This document shows, in pieces, positions 1 to 9,496 of a stretch of DNA of 64,000 nucleotides; within the stretch, counting starts at the first letter, position 1, and every line of letters begins with the position of its first letter. Below the pieces are notes generated by a model. The model was not told the origin of the DNA, did not search any database, and saw nothing but the letters and a program-made list of their open reading frames with translations. Made by a program: the position numbers and the translations under genes. The stretch is from CADEEN01 sp963706685 (GTDB lineage Bacteria; Pseudomonadota; Gammaproteobacteria; Burkholderiales; Burkholderiaceae_C), in NCBI GenBank assembly GCA_963706685.1, contig CAVPMY010000005.1, forward strand, positions 1-64,000, read 5' to 3'.

Positions 1-44
1 ATGTTGTGTGGCGGCCTACCTGGTTCAGTTACGTGCTTGCTGCC

Positions 45-856
45 ATGGGCAATTTCACAGATTCGCTGGATCGCGCGATCACTGCCACCGTCGAACGGCT
101 GATGGCGCATCTACCGCAGTTTCTCGGTGCCCTCGCGCTGCTGCTGGTGGGCTGGGTGCTGGCTCGATTGCTGCGGTTGCCACTCGCCGAGCTGTACGCT
201 GCTCGATTCGCTGGTCAGCGCGCAGCACCGGGCAGTCGCGCTGGGATGTCGGGCGCTCGGCCGCCGTGTTCGGCGGCGGTCGTCTATTGGGTGGTGTTGC
301 TTGTTTTTCGTCACTGCTGCGACGCAGATGCTCGGCCTGCAGTACTTCACCGATTGGTTGGCACGATTACTCGACCATCTGCCTGCTCTGGCCGCCGGGC
401 TGCTGATCGTCGTCGCGGGCTACGTCCTGTCCGGCTTCGTCGGCGACCTCGTGCAGGCCACGGCGACGCGGCTGGCGCCGCCACAGCGCCGGGCGCTGTC
501 GCGTCTTGCGCGGGGGCGCACGCTGGCGGTGGCGCTGCTGGTGGGTGCCGACCAGATCGGGCTCAAGGTCACCTGGCTTGCGATCCTGGCCGCGGTGATC
601 GTCGCCTCGGTGCTCGGCGGCGTCACGCTCGCCGTCAGCCTCGGCGCGCGCGGCTATGTCGCCAACCTGATCGGCGCGCTCTACCTGCGCCAGGCGTTCC
701 AGATCGGGCAGCGGGTGCGCGTCGCCGGCTTCGAAGGGCGCATCGTCGAGGTCACCGCCACCTCACTGGTGCTCGAGACCAGCGACGGTCGCATGCTGCT
801 GCCCGGCGCGCGTCTCCACGACGAGCCGATCGTGCTGTGCGCACGGAGCCGAATGA
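45..856 (+). CDS. MscS-like mechanosensitive channel family protein (frameshifted)
   Basis: Small membrane protein with hydrophobic segments near the N terminus (LGALALLLVGWVLARLL) and at about 390-450 and 590-650, followed by an MscS-type beta domain with the stretch GYVANLIGALYLRQAFQIGQ (gating helix and start of the domain) and a TSLVLETSDGRMLLPG strand. About 270 residues, close to a minimal MscS channel. By family it would release solutes under hypo-osmotic stress. The frame changes near 230-300, and a stop is reached only after another shift near 840, at 854-856. ATG 45 is preferred; GTG 6 in the same frame would add 13 residues. The end overlaps the next start. Family assignment is fair, exact ends are weak. 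Confidence 0.6.
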
Positions 857-1750
857 GCGGCGCCGATGGCGGATTCAGGGCGATCATCCACGCTCAGCCT
901 CGCCTTCATGCGCGCGCACCCGGCGCAGGCCGCACGGGTGCTCGAGACGCTGCCGCCGGCGACGCCGCGCAGCTGTTCGCGCGCGTGCCGGCGCGGCTGG
1001 GCGCGGCGGTGCTGGCGGCGATGCTGCCGCACCGGGCGGCGCTGTGCATCGGCGGCACTGGCCGACGAGCGCACGCTGGAGTTGCTGGCGAGATGGGCAC
1101 GCAGCCGACGGTGGCGCTCCTGCGCCACTTCCCGAGGCGCGGCGGCAGACGCCTGATCGGCGGCCTGCCGACCGCCGCCGCGCTGGCCTCGACGCTGCTG
1201 CTGGGCTATGCCGAGGACTCGCTGGGCGCCTGGGCCGACCCGGACGTGGTCGCGCTGGCCGCCACGACGCGCGCCGCCGATGCGCTGGAGCGCGTGCGCG
1301 CGGCACCGCCGACGCATCCGGTGGTGTTCGTCGCCGACGGCGAGCGCCGGTTGGCCGGGCGTCGTGCCACTGGCCGGCTGCTGATCAGGCGCCGGGCGCC
1401 GCCACGCTGGCCACGTTGATGCGACGCCCGGCGTCGTGCTGGCCGCCCACGCGCCGCTCGTCGGCGCCGCGGCCCATCCGGGCTGGGAGCAGACCTCGCT
1501 GCTGCCGGTGGTGGAGCCGGCGATCGACTGGTGGGCGTACTCACCCGCGATGCGCTGGCTCGAGCGCCTGCAACGTGCCGCGCCGCCCGGCGTCCGCGGC
1601 GCCGATGACGCGAGACTTGGCCGGGCTGCTGGCGCGCGGCTACTGGCAGGCCTTGTCCGGCATGATCGACGCCGGGCTCGGCCTGCTGCCGCGAGTGGCG
1701 CCGGTGCTGCCGGCCGCCGACAGGGCCGGTACGCAACGCGGAGCCTCGCG
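853..1750 (+). CDS. Soluble MgtE N-domain/CBS-like protein (frameshifted)
   Basis: The N-terminal part reads as an MgtE intracellular N domain (FMRAHPAQAARVLETLPPA, then LFARVPARLGAAVLAAMLPH, then LLGYAEDSLGAW), followed by a CBS-like half (HPVVFVADGERRLAG, then LLPVVE). There are no MgtE transmembrane helices. It ends near a conserved-looking LAGLLARGYWQALSGMI stretch. The ATG at 853 overlaps the end of the MscS-like gene. At least three frameshifts occur (around 950, 1060 and 1400-1600). It directly precedes a complete MgtE, so it may be a cytosolic Mg2+ sensor or partner of that transporter; this role is inferred from context only. Confidence 0.55.
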
Positions 1751-3095
1751 ATGGCCGCTGACGCCCTGCCGGCGCCACTGGCGGCCGCCGACGCGGCGCT
1801 GACCCACCGCTTCCTGCTCGACTTCCCGCACGAAGCGGCGCGCCAGCTCGAGGCCATGCCGGCCGACGAGGCGGCCGTCGCTGCTGGCCTCGCAGCCGCC
1901 GCACGCAGCCTTGCGCGCGTGGCAGGCGCTGGCGCCCGACGTGGCGCTGCAGGTGCTCCAGCAGCTGCCCGAGCCGCTGGCCGCGCACCTGCTGGCCGAA
2001 GCCGAACCCGTGGTCAGCGTGGCCGTGCTGACGCAACTCGACGCCGCCGACGCGCGCGAAGCCTGGCTGAAGCGCCTCAGACCGAGGTCGCGCGCGAATT
2101 GCGCGAGCTTGCTCGCCTATCCCGACGACTGCGCCGGCCGCATGATGGACCCGCGCGTGAGCCCGCTGCGCGCCGGCATGACGGTGGCCGAGGCGGTCGA
2201 ACGGCTGCGCCAGATCCGCCGCCGCGGGCTGCGCGAGCTGTTCGTGGTCGACGACGACGGCCGTCTCGCCGGCCGCGTCGAAATGCAGGACCTCGCGCTC
2301 GCCGATCGCGCGCTGCCGCTGGGCGACATCACGCGGCCCGGTGGTGGCGGCGGTCGGCGATCTCGACCCGCGCGAGGAGGTGGTCGAGATCCTGCAGGCG
2401 CAGCCGATCACCGCGCTGCCGGTGGTCAACGTCGCCGGGCGCTTCATCGGCGTGATTCGCCAGGCCGAGCTGATGGCCGCGGTCGAGGAGGAGACGAGCC
2501 TCGACATCCAGACCATGGTCGGCGCCAGCCCGGACGAGCGCGCGCTGTCGCGGCCGTGCTTCGCGGTGCGCAAGCGCCTGCCCTGGCTGCAGATCAATCT
2601 GCTCACGGCGTTCCTGGCCGCGGCGGTGGTGGGCCTGTTCGAGGAGCACGATCGCGCAGTTCACCGCGCTCGCGGTGCTGCTGCCGGTGGTCGCCGGCCA
2701 GTCGGGCAACGCCGGCGCCCAGGCGCTGGCGGTGACGATGCGCGGGCTGGCGCTGCGCGAGATCAGCGTGCGCCACTGGCTGCGCCGTCGTGAGCAAGGA
2801 GGTGTGGTCGGCGCTGCTCAACGGCCTTGCCGTGGCGGCGACCACCGGGCTGGCGTCTATCTCTGGAGCCGCTCGCTCCGGCTGGCTCTGGTCATCGTGC
2901 TCTCGATGGTGATCTCGATGGTCGCCGCCGGGTTCGCCGGCGCGATGATGCCGATGCTGCTGCGCCGGTCGGCCAGGACCCGGCCACAGTCCTCGTCGAT
3001 CATCCTGACGACGGTGACCGACGTCGTCGGCTTCTTCTCCTTCCTGGGCATCGCGACGCTGTTTGCGCCGATGCTGGTGCAGGCCGGTGGAGTGA
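1751..3095 (+). CDS. mgtE: Magnesium transporter MgtE (frameshifted)
   Basis: Mg2+ channel/transporter of the inner membrane, about 448 residues, the usual MgtE length. In order: N domain of helical repeats (FLLDFPHEAARQLEAMPADE, then LQVLQQLPEPLAAHLLAE), paired CBS domains (AGRMMDPRV, then PITALPVVNVAGRFIGVI), the plug helix into the membrane domain (LPWLQINLLTAFLAA), the signature PVVAGQSGNAGAQALAVTMR, and the last helices with DPAT and TTVTDVVGFFSFLGIA. The Asp in the last segment matches the Mg2+-selecting residue of the family. Frame changes occur near 1885, 2340, 2650, 2790, 2860 and 2980. The stop at 3093-3095 is inferred after a one-base shift. ATG 1751 opens the N domain with no room for an earlier start. 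Confidence 0.75.
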
Positions 3096-3446
3096 AGTTG
3101 GGCCACCCCCGATCGCCGTTCCTCTTGGCCCGCGCTGCCTCGCAGCGGAGGCCGCTGCTGGGCGGGGACGATGTTGGGGCGGCGAGCAGCGCAGGTCCGA
3201 GGTCGGCGCGCGTACTCGCGCGCTTGGTGGTACTGACTCGCCGCATCTGTTCGAGCGCAGCGCCCGCAGGGTGCGGAGCGAGTTATGCGGCGCGACCTCG
3301 GACCGAGCAGCACAGCGCAGTCTTCGCATAGCGAAGACCGCCCGCCATGAGCCCTTGCCAGGCGGCCTGCCGCTGCGAGCCAAGACCGAGGCATGCAAAG
3401 GGCGGAACGAGGACCGCGAGGCAGTCGGCAAGCAGCGCCGACCGCT
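3096..3446. repeat. Gene-free spacer resembling a dispersed Burkholderiales extragenic repeat
   Basis: No family-like protein is readable here on either strand. The block separates convergent mgtE and the Mla lipoprotein gene. Minus-strand translation contains the phrase LRTLRALRSNRCGESV, which I recall from spurious open frames over a dispersed intergenic repeat in Burkholderiales genomes; that recollection is the only basis for calling it a repeat. It holds one perfect short hairpin at 3320-3338. Confidence 0.4.
3320..3338. repeat. Perfect 8-bp inverted repeat
   Basis: GTCTTCGC, then ATA, then GCGAAGAC. It lies between two convergent genes without a T-tract, so it is a poor intrinsic terminator but could form a 3' end hairpin for either transcript. 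Confidence 0.5.
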
Positions 3447-4108
3447 TTACCGAAGCGCTGCGGCCTTTGCGGGCGCAGCGGCGCGCTGCAGGTCCGCCCT
3501 CGAGCCACGGCAGCAGCGTCGTCGAAGGCGCGCCACCGCCATCGACATCGCCTGCGCGGCCGCCGCCGAGTCGGCGCGCTCGGACGGGGCGCTCGAAGCG
3601 AATGCGGTGCGCGACGCGCGTGCGCGTGCGGCGGTCGAACAGTTCGACCGTCAGCGCCAGCCGCGCCATGCCCGGCGGCGGCCGCACGTCGTGGTGCAGC
3701 GTGTCGATGCTCAGCGGTCAGCAGCCAGTCGGCGCGCAGCGGGTCGCCGATCAGGCCGACGGCGTCGGCGACGCCGCGCGCCTCGAGCCGGCGCTGCAGC
3801 AGGCGCGGCAGCTGGCGCACCGGGCGCTCGGTCCAGCGAGGCGAACTGGTAGAAGGCAAACTCGTGCGGCGCGCCGCGAGTAGGCGATCGACACGCGTGT
3901 CGGCCAGCGCATCGCCGGCTAGCGGCTGGATCAGCAGCGCGCCGACCAGCGGCGCGCCGCGGCGCTGCGACGGCGCCGTCGCCGCGTCGTGCAGTCGCAG
4001 CTGGACATGCGCGGCGAGCCTGCTCGCCGACGCCGACCGAGACGCAGCCGCTCGAGGCAGGCGCTGCCGGCAGCAGCCGCGCATGGCGCGCCGGCGCGAC
4101 GGCCTCAT
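3447..4108 (-). CDS. ABC transport auxiliary lipoprotein, PqiC/PF03886-like (frameshifted)
   Basis: Periplasmic lipoprotein partner of an MCE transporter. Readable family features are an N-terminal export signal with a probable lipobox cysteine in AAAGSAC, a segment LVGALLIQPLAGDALADTR, the WTERPVRQLPRLLQRRLE stretch (the W-x(2)-P-x(3)-L pattern of the family), DPLRADWLL, and the paired strands LALTVELFDRRTRTRVAHRI. About 200 residues is normal for the family. ATG 4108 overlaps the mlaD stop (ATGA), placing it last in the Mla operon. Frame shifts lie near 4060, 3880, 3720 and 3570. The stop at 3447-3449 is the best of several possible ends. Confidence 0.6.
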
Positions 4109-5128
4109 GGCAGCGTCTCCCCGGGACCGAGCTGCGCCGCGCCCGGGCCCGAGCAGCGCCGCGCGCGGCTCGCGCAGGCGGTCGAGCACGCGCGTGGCGG
4201 CCTCCATGCTCAGGCGCAGCTCGGCGATCGCGCGCGCTCAGCTGGTCGTCGACGCTGATCGCCGCGTCCTCGAGCCGGCTGCGCGGTGCTGGCGGCCTGC
4301 CGCTGCAGCGCGTCGCTGGCGGCCGCGACCTGCGCCAGCGCGCGCTCGCGCTTCGGCCGAGCGTGCGCTCGGTCTCGTCGAGCGTGCGCGTCGACGTCGC
4401 GCCGGCGCGGCCGACGGTCGGCGACGCGCGGCCACGCGATCGCCGGCGGCCGCGCCGAGCGCGGCCGTCGCCGGCGCCGGCCGAATCGCGCGCTCGGCGG
4501 CGCTGCGCCGCTGCGCTCGAGCGTGCGGTCCAGCGCCGCCAGGCGCTGGTTCAGGCCGGCGGTCAGGTCGCGCAGGTTGCGCACCGTGTCCATGCACCGC
4601 CTCGCGGTTCTCGGCGGTCGAGCAGCTGGTTGAGGTTGTTCAGCGCGTTCGATGCCATTTCGCCGACCTCGTTGACGCGGCCGGCGATCTCCTCCAGGTC
4701 GGAGCGGCCCTCGCGCGATCACCGGGTAGCGCTCGCCCTCGGGCACCTTGGTCAGCAGCTCGCCCGGCGGGCTCGCGGTTGACCAGCGTGATGGCGGCGA
4801 TGCCGGTGACGAAGTTGCGCGTGACCACCGCCACCGTGTTGGTGCGCACCGGCGCGCGGCGGTCGACGCGCACGATCGACGCGCACGCGGTTGAGCTTGT
4901 CGTCCGGCCAGCGCGTAGTCCTCGACGCGGCCGACCTTGATGCCGCGCAGCGTGACGTCGGCGCCGATCTCCAGGCCGTCCAGCGCCTGCTGCTCGAAGT
5001 AGATCGCGTAGCGGTTGAAGTCGCCGCGGCCGCCGACGTCGCTTGAGCCACAGCACGGCGGCCACCAGCGCCGCGAGCAGCGCCAGCACGCCGGCGCCGA
5101 CCCAGGTGTAGCGTGCTTCAGCTTCCAT
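4105..5128 (-). CDS. mlaD: MlaD family (MCE domain) protein (frameshifted)
   Basis: Membrane-anchored substrate-binding subunit of an intermembrane phospholipid transporter. The N terminus MEAEARYTWVGAGVLALLAA gives a single transmembrane anchor. The MCE domain follows (FNRYAIYFEQQALDGLEIGADVT, then LRGIKVGRVEDYAL). After it comes RNFVTGIAAITLVNREP, then a long helical, heptad-like tail rich in Ala, Arg and Leu as in MlaD and PqiB proteins, ending MEAATRVLDRLREPRAALLG. About 340 residues. The start ATG 5128 lies inside the 3' end of the ATPase gene, and the stop overlaps the lipoprotein start. Frame shifts near 5040, 4900, 4775, 4715 and several in the tail. Lipid specificity cannot be read. 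Confidence 0.7.
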
Positions 5129-5992
5129 CGCGTGCGGTCTCCGTCGAGCATTGTACGGACCGAGAAATAGTCGCGGACCCAGGGGTCGTCGACGCGCCAT
5201 CACCTCGCTGCACCGGGCCGTCGGCCAGCACCTGGCCGCGCGCCAGCACGATCAGCCGGTCGACCACGGTCAGCAGCGTGTCGAGGTCGTGCGTGACCAG
5301 GAACACCGTGATGCCCAGGTCGTCGACCAGCGAGCGCACCAGGCGGTCGAAGGCGCGCGCGGTGATCGGGTCCAGGCCCGAGGTCGGTTCGTCGAGGAAC
5401 AGGATCTCGGGCTCGAGCGCGATCGCGCGCGCGATGCGCGGCGCGCTTGCGCATGCCGCCGGACAGTTCGCTCGGCATCTTGGTCGCCGGCGTCGGCGGC
5501 AGCCCGGCCTGCGCAGCCGCAGCGCCACCAGCGCGTCGATGCGTGCGCCGGCGCGAGCCGCGTGTGCTCGTGCAGCGGCACGGCGACGTTCTGCGCCACC
5601 GTCAGCGACGAGAACAGCGCGCCGTCCTGGAACATCATGCCGAAGCGCCGCCGCACGGCGTCGCGCTTCGGCCGTCGCGCGCTCCACATGTCGGTGCCGA
5701 GCAGCCGCACGCGCCCGGCGGTCGGCCGCTGCAGGCCGATCATCTCGCGCAGCAGCACCGACTTGCCGGTGCCGCTGCCGCCGATCAGCGCCACCAGCGT
5801 GCCGCGCCGACCGTCGAACGACACGCCGTCGTGCACCGTCTGCGCGCCGAAGCGCGTGACGATGCCGTCGACCTCGATGACCGGTGTCGCTCGCGCGGGA
5901 TTCATGCGCTGAACTCGGGCGCCCTGTCCAAGCATCGGCATCGCTTGCGGTCCGCGTGCCGGCGGTGCAGCGGCCGTGGCTTCGGCAGTCAA
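5118..5992 (-). CDS. mlaF: Mla-type ABC transporter ATP-binding protein (frameshifted)
   Basis: Cytoplasmic ATPase of the phospholipid transporter. Visible in order: VIEVDGIVTRFGAQTVHDGV, Walker A GGSGTGKS, the Q-loop stretch FGMMFQDGALFSSLTV typical of MlaF, signature LSGGM, Walker B ILFLDEPTSGLDP, and the switch His in VTHDLDTL. About 265-290 residues. TTG 5992 overlaps the permease stop by four bases; ATG 5905 begins nearer the conserved domain and is the alternative start. The C terminus runs into the mlaD start, so the operon is tightly coupled. Frame shifts near 5525, 5450 and 5195. Confidence 0.75.
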
Positions 5993-7110
5993 ATCCGAGC
6001 GCCTGCAGCAGGACCGCGAAGGCGGCGTCGAGCAGGATCACCGCGACGATGCTCTGCACCACGGTCGAGGTCGTCGCCGCGCCGACCGCGCGCGTGTCGC
6101 GGCCGACCGTCATGCCCATGCGGGTGCCGATGACGGCGATGACGAGCGCGAACACCGGCGCCTTGACCAGGCCGACGCAGCACGTGCCGCAGGTCCAGCG
6201 CCTCGTGCAGCCGCGCGAGGAAGGCCGCCGGCGTGATGTCGAGCATCGGGCCGGCGATCGGCCATCGCGCCGAGCAGGCTCATCACGTCGCCGACGAAGA
6301 CCAGCAGCGGCAGCGCCATCATCAGCGCCAGCACGCGCGGCACCACCAGCACCTGCATCGGCGACAGGCCGAGCGTGCGGATGGCGTCGATCTCCTCGGT
6401 CAGCCGCATCGAGCCCAGCTGCGCCGTGAAGGCCGCGCCCGAGCGGCCGGCGACGATGACGGCGACGATGATCGGCGCGAACTCGCGCGTGGCGCCGATG
6501 CCCACGCCGTCGACGACGAAGATGTTGGCGCCGTACTTCTCGGCCTGCAGGCCGAGCAGGTAGGCGACGACGACGCCGATCAGCAAGGTCACCAGCGCCA
6601 CCACCGGGATCGCGTTCAGGCCGGTCTGCTCGAGCTGCACCGTCAGCTCGCGCAGGCGCAGCCGCGACGGCCGCACCAGCACCGCCGCCAGCGCGGCCAC
6701 GGTGGCGCCGAGGAAGTTCAGGTGTCCGTGCAGCAGCGCGCCCAGCGCGATGGCCTGGCGGCCGAGGTGCGCCAGCAGGCCCGGCGCGCGCGGCGGCGCC
6801 GGCGGCTCGCCGCGGCCGCGAGCGTGCTCGCGCACCTGCGCTCGACGATGCGCTCGGCGACCGCGCCGAGCCCGACCCAGGTCGGCGTCGGATGGCGCCG
6901 GCCGCGGCTCAGCGCGCGCAGCAGCACCAGCGCGGCGGCGGAGTCGATCTGGTCGAGCGCGCTGCCGTCGACGGCCACGCCGCGGGCAGCGCCAGCGCCG
7001 CCAGCGCCGCCTCGATCTCGGCCAGCTGCGCCAGGCGCCAGGCGCCGCTCAGCCGCAGCGTCGCGGCGCGCGCCGTCGGACTCGAGGCGGAACCAGGGCG
7101 AATCAGGCAT
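5989..7110 (-). CDS. mlaE: STAS-MlaE fusion ABC permease (frameshifted)
   Basis: Inner-membrane permease of the Mla-type system, about 374 residues. The first 100 residues look like a STAS domain (VAVDGSALDQIDSAAALVLL, the anchor segment), fused to the MlaE permease: LGATVAALAAVL, ELTVQLEQTGLNAIPVVALV, then the hallmark EFAPIIVAVIVAGRSGAAFT with TEEIDAIRTLGLSPMQVLVV, and the terminal helix TSTVVQSIVAVILLDAAFAV. In E. coli the STAS protein MlaB is a separate subunit, and none is seen here, so the fused domain probably replaces it. ATG 7110 is 42 bases after the upstream gene. Frame shifts near 7050, 6850, 6260 and 6180. One resolved case is an extra C in ATGGCCGATCG near 6260. Confidence 0.75.
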
Positions 7111-7152
7111 CGTTCGATGCGGACGGCGAGACCGGTGGATGCGCTGGCCGCC

Positions 7153-7473
7153 TCATCGCCGCTGCGCGACCATCACCTGCAGCACCTGCAGCGCGCGCTG
7201 CCCACGCCGCCACAGCCGCCAGCCCGACCACAACCTGCCGCTCCAGCGCAGGATGCGGCGCGGGCGCATCACGAGCAGCAGCGCCAGCGTGCCCAGCGGC
7301 CACTCGGGATGCGCGTGCAACCATCGCACACCGGCCTGCGCCTGGTCGGCCAGGGCCAGCGGCGGCGCGAAGACCTGCGACCGATCGGCGATCGTCAGGC
7401 GCAGTTCGGCGCTGCGCATGCACAGGCGTTCCCGGCGCAACTGCAACTCGTATCGACGCCGCTCGAAACCCAT
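7153..7473 (-). CDS. YqjK-like protein
   Basis: Basic protein of 106 residues: an Arg-rich N-terminal helix (RRRYELQLRRERLCMRSAEL) then one hydrophobic segment (PEWPLGTLALLLVMRP) and a basic tail. Size, charge and position just after a YqjE-like gene match the yqjK slot of the yqjDEK stress cluster. ATG 7473 shares its A with the preceding stop (TGATG), so the two are translationally coupled. Function in the family is unknown. Confidence 0.55.
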   Translation of the reverse strand: MGFERRRYELQLRRERLCMRSAELRLTIADRSQVFAPPLALADQAQAGVRWLHAHPEWPLGTLALLLVMRPRRILRWSGRLWSGWRLWRRGQRALQVLQVMVAQRR

Positions 7474-7871
7474 CAGGGCAACTCGGTCGGATCGCGGCCG
7501 CCCAGCGCCGCCCGGTCGCGCCGCAATTCGGCCAAGCTCGCCTCGAAGGGTGGCCCCCCGGCCTGCCGCCGGGCGCGTGCGGCTCGCCAGGCCGCCACCG
7601 CGGCGACGAGGTACAGGACGACGATGACGCCGAGCGCGGCCAGCCGATGCTGCTCGCCGAACAGCATCACGACGAACACGCTGAACAGGACCAGGGCCAC
7701 GCCCAGGGCGAGGATCGAAACCGCCAGCCAGGCGAGCGACTCCAGCATCCGAAGCTTCTCTTCCTGCAGTTCGGTCGCGAACAGCTTGATTCGCACCTCG
7801 GCCAGTTCGGCTGAGCTCGCGAGCACCCGCCGCAGCGACGCGAAGAGTCCAGGACGCGCGTCGTCGTTCAT
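7473..7871 (-). CDS. Phage-holin-like membrane protein, YqjE family
   Basis: About 132 residues. An amphipathic N-terminal helix (ASLRRVLASSAELAEVRIKL, then FATELQEEKLRMLESLAW) is followed by two transmembrane helices (SILALGVALVLFSVFVVML and LGVIVVLYLVAAVAAW) and a basic tail. This is the Holin-X/YqjE pattern. ATG 7871 fits the family start better than the in-frame upstream codon at 7925. It overlaps the YqjK-like gene and is intact. YqjE proteins sit in the inner membrane and are stationary-phase associated; their exact role is unknown. Confidence 0.7.
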   Translation of the reverse strand: MNDDARPGLFASLRRVLASSAELAEVRIKLFATELQEEKLRMLESLAWLAVSILALGVALVLFSVFVVMLFGEQHRLAALGVIVVLYLVAAVAAWRAARARRQAGGPPFEASLAELRRDRAALGGRDPTELP

Positions 7872-7978
7872 CGGCGTTCGCACTGAAGGTCGGACTGAAT
7901 ATGGTTCAAGCGGCACATCGGGCATCTCGCCATGCAGGAGCTGAATTCACCATAACGTGCCACGCAGGATCCCACAAG

Positions 7979-9037
7979 TCACGAGTCGCGTTCAAAACCG
8001 CCCATCTTCAGGCCACCGCCCAGCGCCCAGGCGCGACGGCGCGGACTGGTCTCGTCCGGACGGGGCCAGAAGTGGCCGACGGTCAGGTCGCCCAGCAGCC
8101 AGTCCTTGTGCACCGGCTGCTCGCCATCGCGTTTGCAGGCCGTAGTCGGTCAGGCCGACCCCCGAACTCTGCCTGCCGGCGACCAGCGCCTCGACCGACA
8201 GCACGCGCTGATCTCCCAGCGATCGGTAGGCGCCCAGGATGCTGTACCACTCGAACTTCTTCGTCGCCTGGGTGATCGTTGCCGCGCTCAGCCAGCGGCT
8301 CGCCAGCACCGACGAGAACGCGTGCTCGTAGGACAACGCGGTGGTCGAGCCGAGATGGTCATCGACGGTCCAGAACACCGTCTGGCGAAACTCGACCAGA
8401 TCGTTCGGCCGCGGCGTCCAGCGGCGGCGATAGCGCACCTGCACATAGGGTTTGAGGCCGCCGCGAAAGCCGAGGCGGAAGTCGACCGCGTCGCTGACCG
8501 TGCGGCCCAGCCCGGCGAAGAAGCGGCGGTCGTCCGGCGGTCTCCGCCAGCAGGCGTTCCGGCGTGCTGAGCGAACGCCGGCCGGTCGGTGATCACCTCG
8601 CGCTGATTGTCGCGGCCGATGAACAGGTAGACGCTGCTCCTCGACGTTGGGCAGGCGAAAGCGGGCGTTGAAACGCAGGTTGAAGTCAGCGTTTTCATCC
8701 TGGCGCTTCAGCAGGCTCACGCTGAGCCGCCCGTCGGTGACCTTGCCACCCTCTTCGAACGGCTTGTCGCCGAACCAGCTGTCGACACCACGTGCCAGCC
8801 ACTCGGCCGTCGAGTGCACCGAGCGTCGCGCCGATTCGATGACATCCTTGTCTTGCGCCTTGTCTTGCGCCTTGTCTTGTGCCGTTTCTGCTGTTTGTGC
8901 CGTGATCGAGGAAGGGGCCGACGCAGCCCCTTGAGCGGGCGCTGGCGCCGCCTTTTCGGCATCGGCGGCGATGACGCACACCCGGCCATCAGGATCAATG
9001 GCAAGAGCGCTGACAGGGCCGGTGACGACGTGCACAT
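7979..9037 (-). CDS. Hypothetical outer-membrane-type lipoprotein (frameshifted)
   Basis: Not recognised as a named family. ATG 9037 gives a clean lipoprotein signal (LLPLILMAGC), after which one frameshift leads into the main frame. A linker of Ala/Gln/Asp/Lys includes three copies of a four-residue AQDK-like unit. The rest (about 250 residues) alternates polar and aromatic strands (FNLRFNARFRLP, YVQVRYRRRWTP, VEFRQTVFWTVDDHLG, STTALSYEHAFSSVLAS) and ends with GGGLKMGGFERDS before the stop at 7979-7981. This looks like an outer-membrane beta structure. Frame shifts near 8965, 8640, 8545 and 8135. It lies between yqjD and the YqjE-like gene. Confidence 0.55.
8847..8882. repeat. 12-bp tandem repeat, three units, in the lipoprotein linker
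   Basis: Units CTTGTCTTGCGC, CTTGTCTTGCGC and CTTGTCTTGTGC. The unit is a multiple of three, so copy-number changes would lengthen or shorten the Gln/Asp/Lys linker of the lipoprotein without breaking the frame. Confidence 0.8.
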
Positions 9038-9180
9038 ACACCTACTCTAGACGCGATCGCCGTCCGAAACGCATGACGACGCGCAAAGGCCTCGCCGCAG
9101 TTCGGAACCGCCGAGGCACCGACACGCAGTATGGGCACCGTCCGTGGGCGCGCTGTTACGCCCCGCGCAATGCTGGAAGC

Positions 9181-9496
9181 TCAGCGGCGGCTGATCAGCA
9201 GTCCGACCACCAGGCCGATGCCCGCGCCGGCCGCGACCGCACGCCAGGGATTCTCGTGGACGTATTCGTCAGCCGGCGTGGGCCAGCGGCCTTCACCCTC
9301 TCGGTCGCCGCGGCCTGCAGGTTCGTCAGGATTCCCTGCTGGCCTGGCTCAGGCTTTTCTGCAGGCGGTCGCGCAGGCTCCTGGCCGTTTCGCTGACATC
9401 GCCGGCGCCGAGCTTGAGCAATTCTTCGGCATCAGTGACCATGATGCGCATGTCGGTCAAGAGCTTGTCCCGCTGTGCAACCGTCATTTCGCTCAT
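9181..9496 (-). CDS. yqjD: DUF883 family protein, YqjD/ElaB-like (one frameshift)
   Basis: About 104 residues. ATG 9496 follows a good Shine-Dalgarno AGGAG seven bases upstream. The N-terminal half is a charged helix (SEMTVAQRDKLLTDMRI, then EELLKLGAGDVSETARSLRD), and the C terminus is the family's conserved end: DEYVHENPWRAVAAGAGIG, a GLVVGLLIS membrane segment, then RR and stop. Family members anchor at the inner membrane and bind stationary-phase ribosomes. One frameshift near 9320 would truncate it after 58 residues if real. It starts the yqj-like group. Confidence 0.75.

Noticed and set aside
3320..3338. Intrinsic terminator between mgtE and the Mla lipoprotein gene
   Set aside because: Good stem but no T-tract on either strand.
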